Source: Paracoccaceae bacterium
GTDB lineage: Bacteria; Pseudomonadota; Alphaproteobacteria; Rhodobacterales; Rhodobacteraceae
Direction of reading: 5' to 3'
DNA length: 60,412 nt
Assembly (NCBI GenBank): GCA_023383015.1
Contig: JAHDXW010000025.1
Coordinates: forward strand, 1-60,412
How positions within the stretch are numbered: position 1 is the first letter of the stretch; the number at the start of each line of letters is the position of its first letter. Position numbers and translations under genes: made by a program. The notes beneath the pieces were generated by a model, which saw only the letters and a program-made list of their open reading frames with translations, had not been told where the DNA came from and searched no databases. Below, piece after piece: positions 16,795 to 24,779 of the stretch.

Positions 16795-17712
16795 ATGCTG
16801 AGCTACGATGCGTATCGCCGGCCGCGGACGCTGACCGAGGCGCTTGACGCCGTGGCGGCGCTGCCGCCCGGCGCGCGGGTCATCGCCGGGGGCACCGACA
16901 TCCTGCCCTGGGCGCGCGAGGGCCGCGCCGGCGACGTCCATGTGCCGGTGCTGGTCGACGTCAGCGGCGTCGCCGAGTTCCGGGGCTGGACGCGCGCCGG
17001 CGGCCGTGTCCGGCTGGGCGCGGCGACGGTGTTCCAGGACTTCCTGACCGACGCGGGGCTGCGGCGGCTGTTCCCGGCGATGCCCTTCTGCGCCATCTGG
17101 TTCGCCGACGACCAGATCCGCGAGCAGGCGACGCTTGCGGGCAACCTCGTCAACGCCTCGCCGGCCGCGGACGGCACGCCGCCGATGCTTCTGCACGGGG
17201 CCGAGGTGGAGATGGCCCGGCGCGTCGACGGGGCGGTGGTGCACCGCACCGTCCGGCTGGCGGATTTCGTCACCGGCCCGGGGCGGACGGCGCTGCGGCC
17301 GGGCGAGCTGGTGACGGCGGTGATCGCCGACGCACTGCCCGGCTACGGCGGCGCCTTCGAGAAGGTGGGCCAGCGCCGCTCGCTGGTGATCAGCCGGATC
17401 TGCGTCGCCGCGGCGGTGCGGGTGTCGGCCGACGGGCGGCGATTCGACGACGTGCGCCTGGCCATCGGCGGGGTCGGGCCGGTGCCGGAGCGGCTTGGCG
17501 AGGCCGAGGCGCGGCTGGCCGGCAAGCCGGTCACCGCCGCGACGATCGCGGCGGCGGCTTCCGGAACGGCGGCGCGGGTCGCCTCGCGCTCGAAGGTGGA
17601 GTACCGGCGGGCGGTGGTCGAGGGGTTCGTCGCCGCCGCGATCGCGGACGCGCTTGCCGATGCAGGCCATCCGCTTGCCGTCGGCACGACCGGGGAGAAG
17701 GCCGATGCTTGA
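16795..17712 (+). CDS. FAD-binding (medium) subunit of a xanthine dehydrogenase family molybdenum hydroxylase
   Basis: This 305-residue subunit passes electrons from the 2Fe-2S/Moco subunit to FAD. The FAD-binding motif GARVIAGGTDILPWARE is near residue 26, and the second loop DDQIREQATLAGNLVNASPAADGTP (TLxGN) near residues 105-130. A CO-dehydrogenase flavoprotein C-terminal domain follows (AFEKVGQRRSLVISRICVAA). Its stop overlaps the next gene's ATG by 8 bases, indicating coupled translation. Homologues in single-chain aldehyde oxidoreductases lack an FAD subunit, so electrons here probably reach NAD+ or a respiratory acceptor. Confidence 0.88.
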   Translation: MLSYDAYRRPRTLTEALDAVAALPPGARVIAGGTDILPWAREGRAGDVHVPVLVDVSGVAEFRGWTRAGGRVRLGAATVFQDFLTDAGLRRLFPAMPFCAIWFADDQIREQATLAGNLVNASPAADGTPPMLLHGAEVEMARRVDGAVVHRTVRLADFVTGPGRTALRPGELVTAVIADALPGYGGAFEKVGQRRSLVISRICVAAAVRVSADGRRFDDVRLAIGGVGPVPERLGEAEARLAGKPVTAATIAAAASGTAARVASRSKVEYRRAVVEGFVAAAIADALADAGHPLAVGTTGEKADA

Positions 17713-19585
17713 CGACAGGATCACGCTGACCGTGAACGGCCGCAGGGTGACGCGGCCGGTGGGCGCGAACTACCGCCTGCTGGACTTCCTCCGCGAGGAG
17801 CTGATGCTCACCGGCAGCAAGGAGGGCTGCGGCGCCGGCGAATGTGGCACCTGCTCGGTGTTCGTCGACGGCAGGCTGGTGAAGTCCTGCCTGATGCCGA
17901 CGCTGAAGGCCGAGGGCGCGAGCATCCAGACGGTCGAGGGACTTGCCCCGCGGGGCGAACTGACGCCGGTGCAGCGCGCCTTCCACAGGACCGGGGCCAG
18001 CCAGTGCGGCTACTGCATCCCCGGAATGGTGATGGCGGCCACCGCGGCGCTGCGCGCCAACCCGGAGGCCGGCATCGAGGAGATCAAGGAGCGGCTGGGC
18101 GGCAACATCTGCCGCTGCACCGGCTACACCAAGATATTCGAGGCGGTCGAGATCGCCCGCGACGTCATCGCCGGGCGACTGCCGGCGGCGGCGCTGGAGG
18201 CCGAGGAGACCGCCGGCAGCTTCATCGGCGCCAGCGTCCGGCGCATCGACGCCCCGGCCAAGGTGTCGGGCGCGCTCAGGTATGCTGGCGACACGGTGAT
18301 GCCGGGAATGCTGCATATGGCGGTGCTGCGCAGCCCCCATGCCCATGCCCGCATCCTGGGGATCGACACCGCCGCCGCGGCGGCGCTGCCGGGGGTCGAA
18401 TGCGTCGTCACCGCCGCCGACGTGCCCGGCAAGGACGGCTTCGGCGTGTTCGTGCACGACCAGCCGGTGATGGCGCGCGACCGGGTGCGCTATGTCGGCG
18501 AGGCGGTGGCGGCGGTGGCCGCCGACAGCGTCGAGACCGCCCGCCACGCCGCGGCGCTGATCGCGGTCGGCTACGCGCCGCTGCCCGGTGTCTTCGATCC
18601 CGCCGAGGCGATGCGGCCGGGCGCGCCGGTGCTGCACGACTACGCACCCGACAACCTTGTCAAGCACATCCCGATCCGCAAGGGCGACGTGGCTGCCGGC
18701 TTCGCCGCTGCCGATCTGGTGATCGAGGAGACCTTCGCCACCCAGCAGGTCGAGCACGCCTACCTCGAGCCCGAGGCGGGGCTCGCCTGGGTCGACCATG
18801 ACGGGGTGGTGACGGTGCTCTCGCCCAGCCAGAACATCACCCACCACCGCCACATGCTGGCCGACATCCTGGCTCTGCCGGTCAACAAGGTGCGCTTCAT
18901 CATGTCCCCCGTCGGCGGCGGCTTCGGCGGCAAGGAGGACATGATCTACCAGGGCATGCTGGCGCTGGCCGCGATCAGGACCGGCCGGCCGGTGCGGCTG
19001 GTGTTCACCCGCGAGGAATCGGTGACCTCGACGGCCAAGCGCCATCCGGCGCGGATCAGCTACCGGATGGGGCTGACGCGCGAGGGGCGGATCACCGCCG
19101 TCAGCTTCGAGATGCTTTCGGACGGCGGCGCCTACGGCATGTCGACCGAGGGCGTGATGCGCAAGGCGGCGATCCTGTCGCTGGGGCCGTATGCCATCCC
19201 GAACCTGCAGATCGACACCCGCGGGGTCTACACCAACAACACCCCCTCGGGCGCCTTCCGGACCTTCGGGGCGATGCAGTCGCAGTTCGCGACCGAGAGC
19301 ATGATGGACATCGCCGCCGGGCGGCTGGGGCTCGACCCCTTCGAGATCCGGCGGCGGAACATGATGCGTGCGGGCGACACCACCCATACCGGCCAGCGGC
19401 TGGACAGCTGCTCGATCGGCACGGTGCTGGCGGTGGCCGAGGAGTTCAGCCGCTGGGAGCAGGGCCCGCCGGCGGTGCGCGGGGCAGGCCGCGGCGACAC
19501 GGGCGGGCCCGACACGCGGGCGCGCTGCACGCTTGGCGCGCGCTTCCGCTCAGGGCCGGCGGCCGACCGGCAGGAGGTGGCGTGA
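17705..19585 (+). CDS. 2Fe-2S subunit fused to N-terminal half of the molybdopterin subunit (xanthine dehydrogenase / aldehyde oxidoreductase family)
   Basis: This 626-residue fusion has a plant-type ferredoxin domain (CGAGECGTCSVFVDG and C at VKSCLMP, residues about 40-65), then the second 2Fe-2S domain (CGYCIPGMVM near 100, NICRCTGYTK near 135). From about 180 it has the a/b-hammerhead domain and first Moco-binding domain (RSPHAHARILGID, VGGGFGGKEDM, GAFRTFGAMQSQFATE). The protein ends in low-complexity sequence after EEFSRWEQ, about where single-chain members cross into the second Moco domain. That domain is the next gene. The layout is a split version of the ~900-residue aldehyde oxidoreductase type. 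Confidence 0.85.
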   Translation: MLDDRITLTVNGRRVTRPVGANYRLLDFLREELMLTGSKEGCGAGECGTCSVFVDGRLVKSCLMPTLKAEGASIQTVEGLAPRGELTPVQRAFHRTGASQCGYCIPGMVMAATAALRANPEAGIEEIKERLGGNICRCTGYTKIFEAVEIARDVIAGRLPAAALEAEETAGSFIGASVRRIDAPAKVSGALRYAGDTVMPGMLHMAVLRSPHAHARILGIDTAAAAALPGVECVVTAADVPGKDGFGVFVHDQPVMARDRVRYVGEAVAAVAADSVETARHAAALIAVGYAPLPGVFDPAEAMRPGAPVLHDYAPDNLVKHIPIRKGDVAAGFAAADLVIEETFATQQVEHAYLEPEAGLAWVDHDGVVTVLSPSQNITHHRHMLADILALPVNKVRFIMSPVGGGFGGKEDMIYQGMLALAAIRTGRPVRLVFTREESVTSTAKRHPARISYRMGLTREGRITAVSFEMLSDGGAYGMSTEGVMRKAAILSLGPYAIPNLQIDTRGVYTNNTPSGAFRTFGAMQSQFATESMMDIAAGRLGLDPFEIRRRNMMRAGDTTHTGQRLDSCSIGTVLAVAEEFSRWEQGPPAVRGAGRGDTGGPDTRARCTLGARFRSGPAADRQEVA

Positions 19586-20598
19586 TGGAGGGGCGCTGGA
19601 AGCGCGGGCGCGGGGTGGCCGCGTCCTGGTACGGCATCGCGCGGACCGCCACCATCGACCGCGCCGGCGCCTGGGCCGAGCTTGACGACGGCGGCACCGC
19701 GAAGGTCGTGACCGGCGTGACCGAGATCGGCGAGGGCATCCTGACGGTGTTGGCCCAGATCGCCGCCGACGAGCTGGGCGTGCGGCCGGAAGACGTGACG
19801 ATCGGCGACAACGACACCGCGCGCTCGCCCGAGGCGGCCCATGCCGGGGCGACGCGGCAGACCTACATGATCGGCAATGCCGTGGCACTTGCCTGCCGCG
19901 AGGCGCGCGGCCGGCTGGACGCGGTGCTGGCCGAGATCTGGGGCGTGGAGGCCGCCGTCATCGAGGCGTTCAACGGCGAGGTCTGGGCGCGCGGCACCAA
20001 CAAGCGCATGACGATGCGCGAGGCGGTGGACAGCTGCAAGAGGCGCGGGGTGGTGCCCGTGGGCGCCGGCCACTTCACCGCGCACGGCACCGGGCTCGAC
20101 CCTGTCGACGGCTCGGGCGCACCCTGGCAAGCCTATGTCTTCGGCGCCCAGGTGGCCGAGGTCGAGGTCGACACGCTGACCGGCGAAGTCCAGGTGCTGG
20201 GCATGTGGGCGGTGCATGACGTCGGCCGGGCAATCAACCCGCGCGGGGTCGAGGGCCAGATCGAGGGCGGCATCGTGCAGGGCCTCGGCCAGGCGCTGAT
20301 GGAGGACTACCAGACCGTGGACGGCCAGCCGGTCACCCACGGCTTTGCCAAGTACATCCTGCCGACCTCGCTCGACATCCCGCAGATCAACTGCCGCCTC
20401 GTCGAGGATCCCGACCCCAAGAGCCCGCTGGGCGCCAAGGGCATCGGCGAGCCGGCGCTGGTGCCGACTGCGCCGGCGATCATGAACGCCATCCACGATG
20501 CGATCGGGGTGCGGATCACCAGCCTCCCGGCCACGCCGGAGAGGATTCTCGCCGGGCTGGCGGCGCTGCGTGCGAAGGCGATTGCGGCGGCGGAGTGA
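19585..20598 (+). CDS. C-terminal Moco-binding half of the molybdenum hydroxylase, separate polypeptide
   Basis: This protein of about 337 residues corresponds to the second Moco domain of xanthine dehydrogenase-like large subunits. It includes RGVAASWYGIARTA at the start, EIGEGILTVLAQIAADELG near 45, LGMWAVHDVGRAINPRGVEGQIEGG near 205, and LGAKGIGEPALVPTAPAIMNAI near 290, whose GIGE glutamate is the general base of this family. It cannot work alone and must assemble with the preceding chain. AGGAGG (19572-19577) lies just before the GTGATG start region, and the start overlaps the previous stop, so the split looks translated as two chains. ATG 19585 or GTG 19582 could be used. Confidence 0.82.
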   Translation: MEGRWKRGRGVAASWYGIARTATIDRAGAWAELDDGGTAKVVTGVTEIGEGILTVLAQIAADELGVRPEDVTIGDNDTARSPEAAHAGATRQTYMIGNAVALACREARGRLDAVLAEIWGVEAAVIEAFNGEVWARGTNKRMTMREAVDSCKRRGVVPVGAGHFTAHGTGLDPVDGSGAPWQAYVFGAQVAEVEVDTLTGEVQVLGMWAVHDVGRAINPRGVEGQIEGGIVQGLGQALMEDYQTVDGQPVTHGFAKYILPTSLDIPQINCRLVEDPDPKSPLGAKGIGEPALVPTAPAIMNAIHDAIGVRITSLPATPERILAGLAALRAKAIAAAE

Positions 20599-20651
20599 TC
20601 CGCCGCCGCGGAGGCAGAGGGCCCGGTGCGGCCGCGCGAAGGGAGAGGGAC

Positions 20652-21584
20652 GTGGAACAGTCCATGTATGCGGCGATGCGAGTCGGCATCGTTCACTTCA
20701 AGGCCTATCCGGGGATCGAGACCGGCACCGGCCCGATCGTGGAGACGCTCGAGCGGCTGTGTGCCGACGAGTTCTGGACCGCCGTCGAGGTAGGCTGGAT
20801 CAAGGACTACCGCGAGCGCAGCGAGGCGCGCCACCTGCTTGACCAGTCGCATCTGTCGGTGGCCTACGCCACCCAGCCCAAGATGCTGTCGAACAAGTTC
20901 AACCTCAACCACTTCGACGCCGGCGAACGGGCCAAGGCGGTCGAGGCGGTGAAGTCGAGCGTGGACGAGGCCCGCCAGCTTGGCGCCGAGGTGGTGCGCC
21001 TGATCGCCGGCAAGGATCCCGGCGATGCCAGGCGGGGCGAGGCCAAGAAGCTCCTGATCGACTCCTTGCAGCAGATCCTCGAGTATGCGGCCGAGGACGG
21101 CGACGGGCTGAGGTTCACGCTCAAGCTGTTCGACCGCAGGATCGACAAGAAGAACCTCATCGGCCCGGCCCATGATGCGCTCGACATCGCCAGGGCGCTG
21201 CGGCCGGCGTGGCCCAACTTCGGCCTGCTCGTCGACCTCAGCCATTTCCCGCTGCTGGACGAGACCCCCGACGAGAGCATCCCGATGCTGGCCGGCCATC
21301 TCGATGCCGTGCATCTGGGCAACTGCCACTTCCGTGACAAGCGGCATCCCGCCCACGGCGACATCCAGCCGCGCTTCGGGCTGCCGGGGGGCGAGACCGA
21401 CACGCCCGAGGTGGCGCATTTCTTCCGTGTCCTGCGCGCCAACGGTTTCTTCGACAAGCCCGAGCGGCCGATCGTCAGCGCCGAGGTGCGCCCGGTGCTG
21501 GCCGGGGAGCGGTCGGAGGTGATCCTGGCCAACGCCAAGCGCGTCATCCGCGACGCCTGGGCGCTGGCCCAGCGGCCCGGCTGA
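20652..21584 (+). CDS. Xylose isomerase-like TIM-barrel protein (sugar isomerase/epimerase family)
   Basis: This 310-residue protein has the AP-endonuclease-2/xylose-isomerase-like barrel rhythm: ARQLGAEVVRLIAGKDPG near 105-120, LRFTLKLFDRRIDKKNLIG near 155, PNFGLLVDLSHFPLLDETP near 195, HLDAVHLGNCHFRDKRHPAHG near 220, and a final IVSAEVRPVL strand. His, Asp and Glu residues at strand ends could bind a divalent metal. The GTG at 20652 has GGGAGAGGG six bases upstream; ATG 20664 is an alternative. It lies between the Moco enzyme and the Tct transporter in one direction. Isomerase, epimerase and dehydratase are all possible and specificity cannot be read. Confidence 0.75.
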   Translation: MEQSMYAAMRVGIVHFKAYPGIETGTGPIVETLERLCADEFWTAVEVGWIKDYRERSEARHLLDQSHLSVAYATQPKMLSNKFNLNHFDAGERAKAVEAVKSSVDEARQLGAEVVRLIAGKDPGDARRGEAKKLLIDSLQQILEYAAEDGDGLRFTLKLFDRRIDKKNLIGPAHDALDIARALRPAWPNFGLLVDLSHFPLLDETPDESIPMLAGHLDAVHLGNCHFRDKRHPAHGDIQPRFGLPGGETDTPEVAHFFRVLRANGFFDKPERPIVSAEVRPVLAGERSEVILANAKRVIRDAWALAQRPG

Positions 21585-21684
21585 GGGCCGCGGCACGGCG
21601 AGAAGGAGGCGGGGACCGAGGGCGGCGGACAGCAAGGTCCGGGCGGCGGCCCCGAATCAGACCAAGCAAGGGAGAGGCAAGTCC

Positions 21685-22653
21685 ATGACCAGACTGACAA
21701 CGACCCTCGCGACCGGCGCCGCGGCGCTGGCGCTCGTGGTGGGGCAGGGGACGGCGGCGCGGGCCGATTATCCCGAGCGCCCGGTCGAGATGACCATCCT
21801 GTTCGGCTCGACCGCGCAGACCATCGGCCAGCTCCTGGCGGAGCTGATGTCCCAGCACCTGCCGCAGCGCGTCGTGCCGGTGTCGCGGCCGGGCGGCGGT
21901 GGCGCGGTGGGCTACCAGTACGTCCAGAGTCAGCCGGCCGACGGCTACAACATCGTCTGGAACTCCAACTCGATCTCTACCACCTTCCACGGCGGCAACC
22001 TGCCGTTCGACCACACGGCCTTCACGCCGATCGCGAAGATCAGCGAGGAGGTGATCGCGGTCGCGGTGCGGTCGGATTCGGGCTGGGAGTCGCTGACCGA
22101 CATCGCCGAGGCGGTGAAGGCGTCGGGCCAGCCGCTGCGGGTGGGCGCCTCGGGGCGTGGCTCGTTCACCCATCTGGCCACCGAGGCGGTTCTGGCCGAC
22201 CTGGGGCTGAGCGAGGCGGCGATCCATGTCCCCTATGACGAGGGTCGCGCCCCGGTCGAGCTGCTGGCCGGCCGGCTGGACGCGGCGGTGCAGTGGCCGG
22301 GCCAGTTCGTCAGCCACCATCAGGCAGGGACGCTGCGCATCGTCTGCGTCAGCGGCGCCGCCCGCATCCCATCGCTGCCCGATGTGCCGACCTGCGTCGA
22401 GGCCGGTGCGCCCAACATGACCATGACCATGTGGCGCGGCCTGGCCGCCCCGGCAGGAACGCCGGCCGAGGTGGTGACGGCGCTCGAGGCCGCGGCCCGG
22501 GCGGCGGTCGAGAGCGAGGCCTTCCGCGAGGCGGCGGGCACCATCGGCTTCGTGCCGGCGTTCGCCGACCATGCCGCCTTCGGCGAGTTGATCGCGCGCG
22601 ACGACGCCCTGCTTGCCGAGCTGATGGAAGAGCTCGGTCTGAAGCAGCAGTGA
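21685..22653 (+). CDS. TctC-type tripartite tricarboxylate transporter substrate-binding protein
   Basis: This 322-residue periplasmic protein has a signal peptide (residues 1-28, cleaved near ARA-DYPERPV). It matches the TctC/Bug family: YPERPVEMTILFG, the SRPGGGGAVGYQYV loop that holds the ligand carboxylate, GASGRGSFTHLATEAVL, and VPYDEGRAPVELLAGRLDAAV. It would capture a carboxylate or sugar acid for the TctB-TctA membrane pair encoded directly downstream. GGGAGAGG lies before the ATG. A 100-base gap upstream could contain an internal promoter. Confidence 0.9.
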   Translation: MTRLTTTLATGAAALALVVGQGTAARADYPERPVEMTILFGSTAQTIGQLLAELMSQHLPQRVVPVSRPGGGGAVGYQYVQSQPADGYNIVWNSNSISTTFHGGNLPFDHTAFTPIAKISEEVIAVAVRSDSGWESLTDIAEAVKASGQPLRVGASGRGSFTHLATEAVLADLGLSEAAIHVPYDEGRAPVELLAGRLDAAVQWPGQFVSHHQAGTLRIVCVSGAARIPSLPDVPTCVEAGAPNMTMTMWRGLAAPAGTPAEVVTALEAAARAAVESEAFREAAGTIGFVPAFADHAAFGELIARDDALLAELMEELGLKQQ

Positions 22654-22655
22654 CC

Positions 22656-23198
22656 ATGGCCAGGCCTGCGGCGGCAGGGTCGCGCAACCCCGCGGCGCGG
22701 CGGGACGCGATCACCGGGGCGGTGCTCCTCGTGCTTGCAGTCGCCTGGTCGGCGACCGTGTGGCTGACGGTGTCGCCGGGGCGGTTCGGGGTCGGGCCGA
22801 GGGCCTTTCCGCTCTACCTCGGCCTGGTGCTTGCGCTGCTGTCGGCGCTTCTTCTGCTGACCGGACTGCGCGGGCTGCGGCGGACCTCCGCCGCGGCCGC
22901 ACCGGCGGGGGACGACGGGGACAGCCCGGCCGGCGCGCCGCTGACAGGCTGGCCGCTCGTGCGCATCCTCGGCAGCGTGACAGCGATCATGGCCGCCTAC
23001 GGCTTCCTGATGCAGGGCGCGGGATTCGTGGTGGCTACGGCGGCGGTGGTCGCGGTGACGATGTGGTTCGCGCTGGGGATCAGGCGGCCGGTGATGGTGC
23101 TGGCCACGGCGGCGGGGATCACCGCGGGAACCTGGCTCGGCTTTGGCGTCGTGCTGGGCGCCTACCTGCCCCGCGGCACCTGGTATGCGCTGTTCTAG
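22656..23198 (+). CDS. TctB-type small membrane subunit of tripartite tricarboxylate transporter
   Basis: This 180-residue membrane protein has four predicted helices (AITGAVLLVLAVAWSATVWL; FPLYLGLVLALLSALLLLTGL; ILGSVTAIMAAYGFLMQGAG plus FVVATAAVVAVTMWFALG; and VLATAAGITAGTWLGFGVVL). It also has the GVGPRAFPLYLGLVL entry typical of TctB. The ATG at 22656 lies 2 bases after the tctC stop. A Gly/Ala/Pro-rich hydrophilic loop separates helices 2 and 3. Confidence 0.85.
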   Translation: MARPAAAGSRNPAARRDAITGAVLLVLAVAWSATVWLTVSPGRFGVGPRAFPLYLGLVLALLSALLLLTGLRGLRRTSAAAAPAGDDGDSPAGAPLTGWPLVRILGSVTAIMAAYGFLMQGAGFVVATAAVVAVTMWFALGIRRPVMVLATAAGITAGTWLGFGVVLGAYLPRGTWYALF

Positions 23199-23240
23199 TC
23201 GCCCCCGGGCGCGGCTGCGTCCGCCCGAAAGGAAGTGCTG

Positions 23241-24779
23241 ATGGACATGCTTCTCCACGCCCTGGCGGCCAGCCTCGCGCCCGAGACGGTGTTCGCGGTG
23301 GCGGTGGGCAGCCTGCTCGGCGTGCTGTTCGGGGCGATTCCCGGGCTCACCTTCACGGTGGCGATGGCGCTGGTGGTGCCGGTGACCTTCTCGCTGCCCT
23401 CGGAGCCGGCGATCGGGCTCCTGCTCGGCACCTACATCGGCGGGATGACCGGGGGGTCGGTCTCGGCGATCCTGATCGGCATTCCGGGCACGCCCTCGGC
23501 GGCGGCAACGGTGCTGGACGGCTACCAGATGACACGGCGCGGCCGGGCGTCGATCGCGCTGGGCACGGCGGTGGCGGCCTCGGCGGTGGGCGGCTTCGTC
23601 AGCCTCGTGGTGATGATGGTGTCGGTCGACCTGGTCGCCCGTCTGGCGATGCGCTTCGGCCCGGCCGAGACCTTCGCGCTGCTCCTGTTCGGCCTCTCCA
23701 CCATCTGCGGCCTGTCGGAAAAGTCGTTCCTGCGGGGGCTGATCGCCGGCGTGCTGGGGCTGATGGTGATGACCATCGGCATCGACGCGCTGGACGGGGT
23801 GCAGCGGCTGACCTTCGGCACGGTGACGCTGCAGCAGGGCGTCAACCTGCTGGTGGCGATGATCGCGCTGTTCGCCGTGCCGCATGTGATCGACGCCTTC
23901 GTGCAGTACTACCGCAACGAGAAGCAGGTCGATGCCGGCACCGACGTCCGCGCCGAGCTGCCCTCGCCCGGGGAGCTTCTGCGTCACGGCTGGCTGATGC
24001 TGCGCTGCTCGCTGATCGGCACCGGGGTGGGGGCGATCCCGGGCACCGGCGGGCCGATCGCGGCGTTCCTGGCCTATTCGCATGCGCGCAAGTCCTCCAG
24101 GACCCCCGAGCGCTTCGGCAAGGGCGCCATCGAGGGGGTGGTGGCGCCGGAATCCGCCAACAACGCGGTGACCGGCGGGGCAATGATCCCCTTGCTGTCG
24201 CTTGGCATCCCCGGCGATCCGGCGACGGCGATCCTGCTGTCGGCGCTGCTCATCCACGGGCTGATTCCGGGGCCGATGCTGTTCATCGAGCATCCCGACA
24301 CGATCTACGGCATCTACATCCTGATCATCCTGGCCTATGTCTTCGTCGTCGCCATCCAGCTTCTGGGCATCCGCTTCTTCGTCCAGCTCCTGCGGGTGCC
24401 CGCGCATCTTCTGGCCGTCGGCATCATCGTGATGTGCGGCTACGGCGCCTTCTCGATCCGCAATTCGGTGTTCGACGTCTATTCCGTGGCGGTCCTGGGG
24501 CTTCTGGCCTACGGGCTGATCCAGGCGCGCATCCCGCTGACGCCGATCATCCTCGGCCTCGTGCTCGGTCCGGCGCTGGAGCGCGAGTTCCGCACCGCGC
24601 TGATCCTGTCGCGGGGCGAGGCCGACATCTTCATCTCGTCCGTGCCGTCGGCGCTCTTTCTCGGGCTCGCGGCGCTTGTTGTGGGCGGGCAGATCCTGCG
24701 TTCGCTGCGCGGGATCCTCGCCGCCCGGAAAGCGGAGACCCCTTCCCATGCTTCAGCAGACACCGAGCCCCGCCCCTGA
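23241..24779 (+). CDS. TctA-type large membrane subunit of tripartite tricarboxylate transporter
   Basis: This 512-residue permease has about 11-12 membrane helices. TctA marks are GVLFGAIPGLTFTVAMALVVPVTF near residues 25-50, GTYIGGMTGGSVSAILIGIPGTPSA near 65-90 and FGKGAIEGVVAPESANNAVTGGAMIPLLSLGIPGDPATA near 290-330. The two repeated GIPG signatures form the transport core. AAAGGAAG precedes the ATG at 23241; GTG 23235 is a two-residue longer alternative. Its end overlaps the next gene's start by 32 bases in another frame, so the transporter and the ThDP enzyme are expressed together. Confidence 0.92.
   Translation: MDMLLHALAASLAPETVFAVAVGSLLGVLFGAIPGLTFTVAMALVVPVTFSLPSEPAIGLLLGTYIGGMTGGSVSAILIGIPGTPSAAATVLDGYQMTRRGRASIALGTAVAASAVGGFVSLVVMMVSVDLVARLAMRFGPAETFALLLFGLSTICGLSEKSFLRGLIAGVLGLMVMTIGIDALDGVQRLTFGTVTLQQGVNLLVAMIALFAVPHVIDAFVQYYRNEKQVDAGTDVRAELPSPGELLRHGWLMLRCSLIGTGVGAIPGTGGPIAAFLAYSHARKSSRTPERFGKGAIEGVVAPESANNAVTGGAMIPLLSLGIPGDPATAILLSALLIHGLIPGPMLFIEHPDTIYGIYILIILAYVFVVAIQLLGIRFFVQLLRVPAHLLAVGIIVMCGYGAFSIRNSVFDVYSVAVLGLLAYGLIQARIPLTPIILGLVLGPALEREFRTALILSRGEADIFISSVPSALFLGLAALVVGGQILRSLRGILAARKAETPSHASADTEPRP

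Noticed and set aside
15544-17724. Long minus-strand frame of 726 codons opposite the alcohol dehydrogenase and FAD subunit
   Set aside because: His/Arg/Asp-rich shadow with no recognisable motifs; the plus strand genes are unambiguous.
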